NCBI GenBank assembly: GCA_032358255.1
Contig: JAULBX010026530.1
Coordinates: forward strand, 1 to 46,152
Source of the DNA: Heterotrichella gracilis
Taxonomy: Eukaryota > Sar > Xanthophyceae > Tribonematales > Xanthonemataceae
Direction of reading: 5' to 3'
Length of the DNA stretch: 46,152 nt
Shown in pieces: positions 1 through 9,645 of the stretch. How positions within the stretch are numbered: the first letter of the stretch is position 1; each line of letters opens with the position of its first letter. The position numbers were made by a program, and so were the translations under genes. The notes under the pieces were generated by a model that searched no databases, was not told the origin of the DNA, and saw only the letters and a list, made by a program, of their open reading frames with translations.

Positions 1-470
1 ACGCTGATGTGCGTGCCGGATGCAGCGTCCTTGGGCGTAAAAATCTTCCAAAATTTGCGAGAATCCACTTTGGCAAGAGCCACTAGTTGGCTTCCTGCCA
101 GCCTGTTTCCCCACCTTTTTTTTGCTCGCAAAAGCTTTTTATATTCTTTATAGGCAAACGATTTGAAGTCAGAGTCAGCAGAGGTAGATGACAGGATTGC
201 CACCAGCCTCTTCTTTTCTTCCTTACATTGTTTGTCATACCACTGCTTAGTTTGGCGTTGGGATTTGGGCTGGATTGTCTTATATGTGTGGTCAACCGCA
301 TGCAAGATTGCTTTCCGCAGCAGGTCAACTGCTACATCAGCTGTACTTGCCGCAGCCGACGCAGTCTCTAGCATGGTTAATACTATAGGATGGTGCAATA
401 TTAAAAAATCATTTCCTGGCAAAGTTTTCGGGTCCTTCTTCCTGCTTTCCGAAATAAAGTATATTTCTTG
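1..470 (-). mobile_element. Non-LTR retrotransposon (LINE) ORF2 fragment, endonuclease-RT linker region
   Basis: The minus-strand frame is open from a stop at 471-473 to the window edge. It encodes a basic, lysine-rich segment with WYDKQCKEEKKRL, then EYKKLLRAKKRWG, then KFWKIF. This order (W-x-D-x-x-C, a basic helix, then FWK) is what LINE ORF2 proteins show between the apurinic-type endonuclease and the reverse transcriptase. The RT itself would lie outside the window to the left. The N-terminal endonuclease is not joined to this fragment, so the copy is probably 5'-truncated or broken. The assignment rests on motif spacing alone. A degenerate host gene cannot be excluded but is less likely. 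Confidence 0.6.
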
Positions 471-589
471 CTATCAAAGGAATAGAAAAACTCATAAAAA
501 TGAATTATACCCTCCCTGCATTGTCCTATATATTTTTCTCCTGTTTCCATGTCCGTATACGTACGTAAGTAATTATCTGCATTCCAGGT

Positions 590-763
590 TGTTGTAACAA
601 TATCCTAACAACAACGGCCTTGAAAGTGGTGGTCGGCACCCTGTGCGTTCAGCATATAGCAGCAGTTCAGCATGGGACCCAGGGGAGGATCATAATATAA
701 TCAGCAGGGAATGTAAATGCCAGCCATTAAGGCATAAATCAGTAAATGGCTTTAATCGGTACA
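590..763 (-). repeat. Probable 3' LTR of the gypsy chromovirus fragment
   Basis: Read on the minus strand, a polypurine tract (plus-strand polypyrimidine run at about 764-776) is followed at 763 by TGTACCGATT, a classical LTR start. The segment can be closed at 590 by TGTTACAACA, a common LTR end, giving a 174-bp TG...CA element. It lies about 110 bp beyond the polyprotein stop at 872, as expected for a 3' LTR. No matching 5' LTR is visible, so the left boundary is an inference. Confidence 0.45.
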
Positions 764-776
764 TTCCTCCCCCCTT
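764..776 (-). other. Polypurine tract of the gypsy element
   Basis: On the minus strand this reads as AAAGGGGGGAGGA directly before the TG of the presumed LTR. Its position between the end of the integrase/chromodomain frame and TGTACC fits the plus-strand priming site of an LTR retrotransposon. Confidence 0.5.
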
Positions 777-871
777 TAAGAGCAGTATAAGTCCCACTGC
801 TGATCAGCAATCAGGAGCACAGGGATTTTACCCATCAACATCACATCATGACAGGATTCATCAGCATCACA

Positions 872-1639
872 TCATCTGACAGCATTGCTTGCTTGTCTGG
901 AATTGTGCCATGACCAGAAGTCACGCACAGCATCACTGGCATTAGCAAGAGTAGCCAGCGGTTCCCAGGAGTTATGTTCATGGCCATAACCAGCCCATTT
1001 AATCAGAAACTGCTTGTAAAGGCGCCCAGAACTGTAAGGGCGTTCCCTGTAATCAAGCACGCGCTCAACCTCATAATATTCATCACCATCAGCTCTGAGT
1101 TCAGGTTGAGGCGGTTGCACAGTACCATCAGAACGATATGGTTTCAGCAGGCTGACATGAAAGACAGGAAGGATTTTCAGGACAGGAGGCAATTGCAGCT
1201 CATAAGCTACGTTACCGATTTTGCGCGTGACAGGAAATGGTCCAATCCAGCGAGGCAGCAGCTTGTGTACCCCAGGACCTTTGCGCGTCTTGAGCTTGAT
1301 ATTTTTGGTGTGCAGCAACACCATATCACCTGCAGCATAATGCACATCTCTGCGGTGTTTGTCAGTCCAAAATTTCATGCGCTGCTGTGCATCCAGCAGA
1401 GCTTGACGACCAGCGTTCAGAATTTCTTGCTGTTGCAGCACAAAGGAAATAGAGGCAGGGACTTTAGCAGACTCTGGCAGAACTAAATCTAGCGGAGTTT
1501 TCGGATGGAAGCCATAATTCAGATAGAACGGTGTGGAGCGGATGGACTCATGCCCGGTATTATTCATTGCAAATTCAACATGAGGCAAATGAGCATCCCA
1601 ATCATCCTGAGCTTGTAGCCAGATTACCATAATTACCAT
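872..1639 (-). mobile_element. Ty3/gypsy chromovirus: integrase C-terminus plus chromodomain, 5'-truncated
   Basis: A 255-codon frame encodes the C-terminal end of a gypsy polyprotein. Residues about 10-45 match the end of the integrase core (DDWDAHLPHVEFAMNN, then TPFYLNYGFHPKTPLD). Next comes the integrase C-terminal GPFPVTRKIG...YELQLP...HPVFHVSLLKPY-type segment. At residues about 185-240 there is a chromodomain (EVERVLDYR...FLIKWAGYGHEHNSWEP). Gag, protease, RT, RNase H and the catalytic integrase core are missing upstream of about 1620, where homology stops abruptly. The start ATG is therefore not a true gene start. The remnant keeps an intact frame to its stop, which suggests a fairly recent insertion. 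Chromodomains guide integration to modified chromatin in this family. Confidence 0.88.
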
Positions 1640-2662
1640 GCCCGGGTATGCATCACGGGTACGTATCCTAGAGCTATTTCTCCAACTTCTGTCAATATTC
1701 TGTCCTTTGCATCATTTCTCTACTTTCACTCCCAAGCCCTATTTCTGCTATTTCTCCCATTTATTTTATTTTATCCATTTCTCCTATTTCTGCCATTTCT
1801 GCTATTTCCCCTAATATGGCATGTTTTTCCATTGTTTTCTTTTGTTTGTTGTGTTTGCTCTTGAGCAGTAGAACACGCAAGGAACGCCGTTTTACAACTG
1901 CACGGCGGAGTTTAGGGAAACAGGCATTACTAGGCTATTAATGTCGGCATATCAATCAGTAAGCCGTCAGCACGCTGTGAAGCACGCATAAACAGCACAG
2001 CTACATCAGTGGATTACTATGAAGAGAGCTGGAGCTGAAGATCCGGCTCCCGGGAACGGAGTGACTCAGGCAGGGAACTACAGGCAGGGCGGCTACGGCT
2101 CATCGCCCTGGCCCACCAAAAGTCGATCAGAGCACGTGCATCCCAGACACATGGTCTCACACTCCTCGCGGGGGTGATGGTTGATGCGAGCGAGGTAGCA
2201 AGCCAGCCTTGTGGCGTACCTGTCCTGACACCCAGCTCGGAGCGCTAGAGGTCGAGGAGCTAATGGAGCTAATGAGCTAACAACGATGCTGGCATACTTG
2301 AGGTCAAACTAGTCAAACACAGTCAATGCGAGTAGGAAAACTATGCAAAATGTTAGCATACCCCACATGTTGCAAAAGCAATTAGACATTGTCTACATTG
2401 TCACTTCGAAATATTTTTGGCAATACTTTTCTACTGATCCATAACTGGTATAACTGGTAAGACATTCGTAACACTCGTTTTATCTTATCCAAACTCAGGA
2501 AACGTCGTCAACCTTAGATTTGAAGTCGTTACAAGTCGTCCACTACGAAATCGTGTTTGATCAGTCCAAAATGTTTTTCAAGAATATTTGTAAGTGACAA
2601 TTACAATTACAATCACGTTGGTTTGCATACCATCACAGCCCATAAGGCAACAAGGTCAAGGT
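1640..2662. other. Intergenic: pyrimidine-rich repeat and a GC-rich island
   Basis: About 1738-1814 is a degenerate array of CTATTTCTCC/GCCATTTCTG-like units on an AT-rich background. About 2019-2280 is abruptly GC-richer and holds a 52-codon plus-strand ORF (ATG at 2019) with no recognisable domain. It may be an exon or a retroelement relic. The rest shows no gene. Confidence 0.5.
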
Positions 2663-4194
2663 TTACAACGGCTCCCCCTTGCTGTTGCACCTCCACCAAA
2701 AGTCCCAACAAAAATATTTGGTAGATGTAGGAGGAACCCGTTGTGGTTTGGGTTTAGCATGAGGGTTCAACCACCAAGACACAATATCGGACCTCTCGAT
2801 GTCTTGCAGCGTGTGGCCGCCTGGGTAGGCCTTGTACTTGACAACGGCCATAGGATAGATTAGCTTTAGGTACTCTGCATCCGCCTTCACGTAGGCGGCA
2901 GGAAAATTGTTGTCGTCCTTGCCACTGCTCAGCCACAATCCTTGAGGAGGAGCGGTGTTGCCCAAGTTGTTGGAGTGGTAGTCGCTGTGGCTGAGGGCCG
3001 CAGCCGTAAAGAAACGGTCATTTGTTCCAAAATAGAACGCGGTGAAGCCTCCCGCTGAGTGGCCAAGAACCAGCACTCGTCCGTCTAGGTTCACACCTGG
3101 GAAAGTCGCTCAAGTCAGTACGTTTACGTGCCTTGCATGCTGTCAAGCGCGATTCAATTGTTTCAAACCGACTTCTACATATTGCCAAAGTTGCTGTACA
3201 CCGGTACAAGAAACAACTGACAACACAAAAATGACTGACAACACTTGATGCAATATATGAACGTGGTATATGCATAGGAATTCCGGAAAATTGACAAAGG
3301 CAAATATAGAGATCACAGAGAACCCTGTGAACTCAACTATCTCAACTCAAACGAATTCATTTTAGCAACGTTGTCTGTAACGCTGTGGTGACTGCTGCTA
3401 TGGTAGCGCTACAAGGTGGCTAGCCTAGGCCTACAGCATGAGATACATCAACAGCAGGCTGCCAGGGTATACCCCTTGTAACAAGCAACGTAGCTTTGCA
3501 GTCTGCGCGATGATACGTCAGGCAGTACTTTCATAGCAAAAGTGCGGTTCAAATAACCCATTTAAGCACACTAAAAGTTTTTTGTATTGTGAAAAGTTAT
3601 TCTGCAAAGGTCACTATGGAGACCATCACCTGGCATCGCCAACACCTCCTTTACACAGTCCCGCGTGTGCATCAACTCCGTTGACGCGTAGCCCGAATAA
3701 GTGCCGTCCGTTTGACCGTCTATCGGCCAGCGGTTGCGGGGCATAGGAACCTTTTGCGTGACCGGTCCAAAGGATGTCAACCATCCAAACGGCTGCCCCG
3801 GGGTCCCGGCGGAAGCAGAGGATGGTGACACAATCGCGAAGCCATGCTTCTTAGCCAAACCCGCGAAACCCAAATTATCGCTGCCATCGCCCCCTTGGCC
3901 ATGGAGGGTTACCAACAGTGGTATGCGTGCGTCCTTTTTGCGAATAGGCAGGTAAAAGAAACCTGTCCGGACCTCACCTATCGCCGTGGCAACTGGGTGC
4001 CTGGTCTTGAGCTTGCCATAGATCTCGGGATATATTGAGGGGGTGTGCTGTGGAGGAGGGGTTTTTGTGGGTTTCTTGGCCGAGGTTATGCTGCTTGCCC
4101 CAACCAACGACAAGTTGAGAAACTTGCATATACATATGTTCAAGAGGATCACCGCCACCTGCTGCAGCCGTGCCACTTTTGCGGCCCTTGCCAT
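2663..4194 (-). CDS. Secreted alpha/beta-hydrolase esterase (PHB-depolymerase / feruloyl-esterase-like)
   Basis: Two exons: 4194-3630 and 3096-2663, with a 533-bp intron (CCAG^GTGATG donor, TTTCCCAG^GTGTG acceptor, phase 1), giving 332 aa. The chosen start MARAAKVARLQQVAV opens a basic then hydrophobic signal peptide or anchor of about 35 residues. An in-frame ATG at 4395 would bury that signal. After a Lys/Pro linker come an oxyanion-hole-like LHGQGG (residues 97-102), the nucleophile elbow GHSAGG with Ser202, SSGKDD near the expected acid (Asp249/250) and GGHTL with His283. This is a full catalytic triad of the esterase-D / PHB-depolymerase type. A role in hydrolysing extracellular or cell-wall esters is inferred; the substrate cannot be read from the sequence. 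A cysteine/tryptophan-rich C-terminus is odd. The intron falls 13 residues before the nucleophile Ser202. Confidence 0.8.
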
Positions 4195-4520
4195 GGTATC
4201 AAACGAGCCCACATTTACACAATACACACACAGCACCGCACCAATGCCCCTATTGTCTATTGAGCGCACCGTGGAGTTCTGTATGGCCACAATCGTTTCG
4301 ACCAAAACAATGTTTTTGAGAAAAATTCCCAAAAGCCCCCCAGATTTCAATATATTATAAACCACCTCCAGCGACCTTTTCTCTAGGTGATGCACACACA
4401 GCGATGCTCCTCAGTTCAGGGAAGTATAGGCAGTGTTGCAGCTAGAGTAGAGTGATGCCCTCGTTTGGATCAGGGTGGCTTAAAAGTGGTGACGACCAAG
4501 ACGGAAAGTTTGGCCGGTTC

Positions 4521-4643
4521 GAGTCGCCGGGCTCACAAGACTTGCCTGGCTTGTAATTAAACTTCATGTCTCTCGAGAGTCGCCAGGCTCACAAGATTCA
4601 GAGGGGTGACTTTATTGCGCCTCCAACAGTCTTGTGAGCCCAG
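4521..4643. repeat. Three-copy 15-21 bp repeat, two direct and one inverted
   Basis: GAGTCGCCGGGCTCACAAGA at about 4521-4540 recurs with one change at 4576-4595 (GAGTCGCCAGGCTCACAAGA). It appears inverted as AGTCTTGTGAGCCCA at 4629-4643. The outer copies can pair over about 100 bp. This may be the end structure of a small non-autonomous element. Confidence 0.6.
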
Positions 4644-6002
4644 GATGGCTCCCTGGATGTGACTATTAAATAACTACAGCAATAGCCTAGAATAAAATGA
4701 AGAAATGCCATGGAAAGAAATATAGAAACAACCGAGAAATGCATACAGAAATGCCGTAGACTGATTGTGCAGCATTAGCTCATCAGGACATGGTAGTGCT
4801 TGAACTGCGAAGATTGCGCAGGGTCCAAACAAATGGGATGAGTGCAAGGATCAAGTGCTTGGCGCCCCATGTACCGCATGTACATTCCAGCACTTTTGAG
4901 AATTACATGCTGCCTGGCAGCCATATTCAGCAGAGAACATGGGCGCATATGCACGGCTAAATATGGCAGCGAGGGATGCATGCAATTCTCCAAAGTTTTG
5001 CGAATTCGCTTAAGCATGCAAGTTACTAGTTGTGTAAAGCAACGCTATAATCTCAACTTCAACTACTTAGTATGAGAATATACAGCAGTAAATCATTCAA
5101 GGTATTCAAGGCTATTAGCAATCAACCTTGTAAGTGGCATTGACCATCTCGAGCAATTATATACTGGCACTGGTTAGCAATGGTGATGTCGTCTTGTGGG
5201 ACTTATTGCGATCAGGATTAAATGCAGCTATACAAGGGTTGGTTGGCTTAGTCGGTTGTTTCAATTTCATGGGCCCCAGATTACCCGTTTAAGCTAATCG
5301 AGGCTGTTGAGGCTCCTTGGTATTGATAGTTATTTACAGCATACACTTGTATATCATGTTATGGCTAGGAAGGGTTCTTTTTTTGCCATGCCAATGGGCC
5401 CCATTTAAAATATGCATTTGATACCAGTTAGTTGCTTAGTTACATGCACTCTGTACCTTTCCGTACAAGAGTGAATCTATCGCGTTACATCAATTGATTG
5501 CTTGCCTGCTTGACAGTTTATTTCTTTTTCGCGATTGTGCGACGCTGCGGCTGTTGTTTTTGTAGATTTGAAAATGCTTGCACGGCAGTCGAAAATAGGT
5601 GTGACCAATCCAACCCCGCGATGACCATGAAACAACCATTGTATGCACCGTCGTCAACCACAGTATACTGTCGGAAACCCAACGAGCCCAATAAACGACA
5701 AATGGCCCAGTATAGCAGTAGGTGTATACAGGGTAGCTGGGAATGAGGCAGTATTTAAATCAAAAGTACCCAGTATTTATCCAGTATGCCAGTATGCTTC
5801 CATACGGTTACTCAATATATTTGTTGGCGTGCCATACTGGCATGGGGAGCTAGTATGGTGATATGGCAATATGGTTCCTTGCACCTCCCCCCTTTTGATC
5901 TTCATGTTTGAAGTCAGTAGGGTAGTAGGGCTGTATGGTAGGGGTAGGGGGGGGGGGAGTGGGGGGGAAGGCATCATGCCAGCCCCACATGGGGGGGGGT
6001 GT

Positions 6003-6197
6003 CCTAGGCACCATACAGCCATACAGCCATACAGTGCCTGTAAGACACCCATGTCAAGTGCATGTTAGGGTCTCGATTTAGGTTTTTAGGGTTTAGGCTT
6101 TAGAGTTAGGGTTTAGGGTTTTAGGGTTTAGGGTTTTAGGGTTTAGGGTTCAAGTTTTTTAGGCTAATATGGCGGTATGGCGGTATGGTGCCTTAGG
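6003..6197. repeat. Inverted TATGGC minisatellite arms flanking a telomere-like block
   Basis: The 30 bases at 6003-6032, read on the minus strand, are nearly identical to plus-strand 6168-6197. Both are three TATGG units ending in TATGGTGCC(T)TAGG. Between them lies the telomere-like tract. Further TATGG-rich copies followed by C-runs lie at about 5850-5890, 6219-6255 and 6271-6315. Confidence 0.75.
6063..6155 (+). repeat. Interstitial telomere-like TTTAGGG/TTTTAGGG tract
   Basis: About 90 bp of imperfect GTTTAGGG and GTTTTAGGG units, alternating in the cleanest part (about 6109-6150). TTTAGGG is the plant and Chlorella-type telomere unit and TTTTAGGG the Chlamydomonas type. The mixture points to a green alga. 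Confidence 0.75.
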
Positions 6198-8527
6198 TAC
6201 CCCCCACATATTCATAAGGCTGTATGGTGATGTGGCGGTATGGTGCCTTACCCCCCCCCCCCTATTCTCTTGGGCTGGTATGGTGGTATGGCAGTATGGT
6301 ACTCATACACTCCCCCCTTCATCATTCAATGAGAGGACAAGAATATATCTTTGATAAAAGGCTTATTATATATATATTTTAATGCTGTATATACGGCTAC
6401 CATACAGGCAAGGTGTATACACATACTGTCGTAGTGGGCCAACCCTCCAATAAAAGCAATTGATCTACCTAACCCGTACCCAACCCGCACCCCAAAACAC
6501 AATTTAATATCTACCCTGCACCTAACCCGCAGGGGTAGTGCCATTTCAATACCACCCTGCACCCCCTTACCCTGCTTACCCCCCACTTACCCCCCATGCC
6601 TTAGCCCTGCTGCCCCGGGTGGGAAGCAGCTACTGACTACAAGTCTGACATTGTATCGTCTGCTAATGGATACCAAAGAGTGAAAATGGGGCTTGGCATC
6701 AAGCTCAAGCTCATTTAGCTCATTTCAGGGTTAGGGTTTTTGTAAGGTTTTCTTAGAACAGGTTTGGTGCCCAGCCTACTGGTTTATTTGTTGCTGGAAA
6801 GTCACTGGAATGGTGCAAATACCTCGATTTGTATTCAACGACCGTCTTGGCCAATTTTGACGACGACCAATAGTACAGCAGCAGCTTGGGGCCCATGCAA
6901 TCGACGACCGCGAACCAAATCGAGGTGGCATCAAATTGTGACGTGCAGGTAACGCCCTAAAAGCAGGCATTTCTTAAGTATCATACAAAGTTGCGTCTGT
7001 TTGGACTGTTCTAAATTCTGCATCCAGATTTTGAGCTAACGTAGCTAACGCGCACGCCGAAATGTAATTAATTATCTACTTCGCGACCACTGCACATACT
7101 GCACAGGCTGTAAATAATACATTAATTGTGAATGCGCACTAACGCGCAGGCAAAAAAATAATTCATAAAGCGCGTTGGGTTTCCGACAGTACGGTACCTT
7201 CTAGCTACAGCTAAGTCAGCGTGCATTGTTGATTTCAACAACAGTTAGGTGCTTTGTACGAGCTCTTAAACTGCCCGATATGCTCTACACGACCAATTAC
7301 CAGTGCGTGAAGTGGTGTGCATGATTACAAGGTTGCAAGATTTGATGGAAACTAAAAATAAATTCTGCATGATATAAAATTAAATTAAAAGTTGCTGGAT
7401 AAGGGTGTGAGATGCAATAATTAAAAATATTATTTGGGGGTGGGGATAGGTTTATTAAGCTTTTGAGTGATGCGTGATGGGATCACCCGCCCACGCTACA
7501 GCCAAGTTGGAGGTATGTCTCTTGCGTATGTGACCCCAGGTACTTTTGTTCTGGTAGTCTTGGCATTGTTTATACCATTGTTGATCTTGTGCTTGAGATC
7601 ATGCATCTGACCAGCATGACCAGACCTGATATGTCCTAGGCTGAGGTCAGCCCTTGCGGTGTTAGATTTCCATATTCCCTTTGCCCCCTGGTCCCTACCA
7701 AACATCGTAACTTCCTGCACATGTGCCTGAAGGCACCACTTTGTAGATCATATTTGGAATCATATTTGGAATCTGCATTTGACCTCTTGTTGTTTAGACA
7801 TTGTTTTGATTTGTTTTGCCCGCCAACTTTGGGGCGATTTCAATTGGTTTTGCTACTTTTGCTTCTGAAAGATTTAGTGATGAATTTTCTGGCCATCTTC
7901 CGCGTCCTAGGTACATACTTTCAACCATGGTATATGTCATTTATAATGTGCTGAATTTAAATATGTTTCCAGATTTTTAAATTGACCACTGGAAGGCGCC
8001 CTAATCGCATTGTACTTGGCCCCTTCCAAATGGCGCAGAGTGCCAACGCTATGGTTGTATGGCGCACTCCGACAACCCTCCCAAACCTGTCATTGGCGTT
8101 CATAATCAAAAGCAGTACATATAAAAAACATGCACGCAAAAGATTTTCAAGTGGTGCAGTATTCCAAATACGACGAGATAGGGCTTCACTAGCAATATGG
8201 GCCGAGTGGCATCAAGATATTTCCTGCAATATTAAAAGCTTAGCGATTTATCATAAGTGGTCATACTCTTTCAATGATTATTGATCGCTTGTAATCCCAC
8301 GTATCAATTTTATCTAATTATTATCCCGCTGAGAAGGACTTACAAACTGGGTATCGTGATAATTTATGTATGGTGCAAGCAGACCTTGACAGCTTGTAGC
8401 TTATTTATCTGATTTATCGAATTTAACGTTTATCTAATCTATTTATTTTTTCTAATTTAACATTTACCTTATTTGTCTCGTTGTCTTATATGTCTTAGTT
8501 GCCCTAGTTGCCCACACCATTTGCGTT

Positions 8528-8560
8528 ATGATGCTGCGTCTGTTTGTGCTTGTCTACTTT
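8528..8560 (+). CDS. Possible first exon (signal anchor) of the glycosyltransferase
   Basis: ATG at 8528 opens MMLRLFVLVYF, a short hydrophobic stretch, then meets TAG at 8564. If GT at 8561-8562 is the donor, the 143-bp intron ends at the TAG acceptor (8701-8703) and joins in phase 0 to the frame at 8704, giving a type II membrane anchor. The donor is weak (TTT^GTCTAG), so this exon is speculative. Confidence 0.25.
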
Positions 8561-8703
8561 GTCTAGCTTGGCAAATTCATGCTAATGCAGCCATCCATTG
8601 CAACTACATGCCCAATTTTTTCCGTTGCATCAAAAGCCGCGTTTAGGCAGCTCCCGTGGACTATTGATGCCAGGGCCACTGCTAATAAGTCACATGGGTG
8701 TAG

Positions 8704-9645
8704 GTGTGCATTGGTGGCTTTACCCTCAAGCTCTTCAAGCCAGCAGGAAGAATTGGCAACTGCTTCATGCAACTGGGCTGCGCGCTGCATGTGGCGCAAC
8801 AAACGGAGTCAATTCTTGGGGTGGGGAAACCTTTCACCTTTACATTGAAGTTGAACGTGTCAACTTGGGACTTCCGAAGGCGCAACAACGATGCTACAGC
8901 TGGGGAAGGGCCCAGCCCATGCTCCAGCATTGTGATTGAACAGAAATTTTTCAACGGGGATGAGTGTGGTTTCTGTGATAGAACAAAACTGACGCCATTA
9001 CGCCGCCGCAGCATCTTCATGATGCATGTGGCCCCACATTTGCCTAACCAACTTCAACCAAATTTACAGAGGTCCTCCACGCTAGTGGTGCATGTGCGGA
9101 GCGGTGACGTATTTGACAGGGATCGTCCATCTCGAGATGACTACATACAGCCACCCTTGGCGTACTATCAACATGCTATTTTGTCCTTCAATTATACGGA
9201 GGTATTGGTATTGGCTGCAGACGAAAGAAACCCTGTTTTGGATGCATTGATTGCTTGGCGGCCTGAACTAGTTCGCTGGGAAAAGAGGGGACCTCAAGAC
9301 GACGAAGCGATCCTATTGGGTTGTGCCCATGTTGCAATTGCGCACAGCACTTTCAGCGCCATTTTACCTCTGATGAGCCCTCGCCTTGAAATTGTGCATC
9401 TGCCGGGGTGTGGGTATAGGCAACTTCTAGATATTGTCGGCATTGATGGGGACATGGACATGCAAGTTTTTGGTGTCAACATGACGGAACAAGGTTGCAC
9501 AAAGACCCTCTTAGGGTATTGCTACGAGCTCCCTGAATATCCAGATCACATTGACCACAACTACAACAGTCACTTGTTAGAGTACCCTTTTGACAAGGTG
9601 TTGCAGCGTAGGATTATGGGGTGTGGGCCATGGCCAATGAATTAG
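8704..9645 (+). CDS. Fucosyltransferase-like glycosyltransferase (HxRxGD family)
   Basis: This 313-codon open frame has no ATG at its left end. It begins with GTG directly after TAG, which is best read as a splice acceptor (8701-8703), so at least one upstream exon is expected. Motifs in order: GFTLKLFKPAGRIGNCFMQLGC-type N-terminal loop (residues about 5-26) typical of GDP-sugar glycosyltransferases; VVHVRSGDVF (128-137), the HxRxxD signature of alpha-1,2/1,6 and O-fucosyltransferases; YIQPPLAYYQHAI (147-159); ADERNP; and a late GCAHVAIAHSTFS sugar-nucleotide loop. It would act in the Golgi lumen on glycoproteins or polysaccharides. Donor (GDP-fucose) and acceptor are inferred from the motif. 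It is remarkably intron-poor for this window, and a retrocopy or transferred gene is possible. Confidence 0.72.
   Translation: MCIGGFTLKLFKPAGRIGNCFMQLGCALHVAQQTESILGVGKPFTFTLKLNVSTWDFRRRNNDATAGEGPSPCSSIVIEQKFFNGDECGFCDRTKLTPLRRRSIFMMHVAPHLPNQLQPNLQRSSTLVVHVRSGDVFDRDRPSRDDYIQPPLAYYQHAILSFNYTEVLVLAADERNPVLDALIAWRPELVRWEKRGPQDDEAILLGCAHVAIAHSTFSAILPLMSPRLEIVHLPGCGYRQLLDIVGIDGDMDMQVFGVNMTEQGCTKTLLGYCYELPEYPDHIDHNYNSHLLEYPFDKVLQRRIMGCGPWPMN

Larger units (their letters stand above)
4195..8527. other. Long repeat-rich intergenic region
   Basis: About 4.3 kb without a convincing gene. It holds a three-copy repeat (4521-4643), minisatellite arms around a telomere-like block (5840-6310), a repeat shared with 30.3-30.5 kb (about 6470-6600), and AT/pyrimidine-rich DNA near 8400-8480. 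Short ORFs here have no domain or splice support. Confidence 0.6.

Noticed and set aside
4510..4535. tRNA T-arm-like GGTTCGAGTC
   Set aside because: No acceptor stem, D-arm or anticodon arm can be built upstream.
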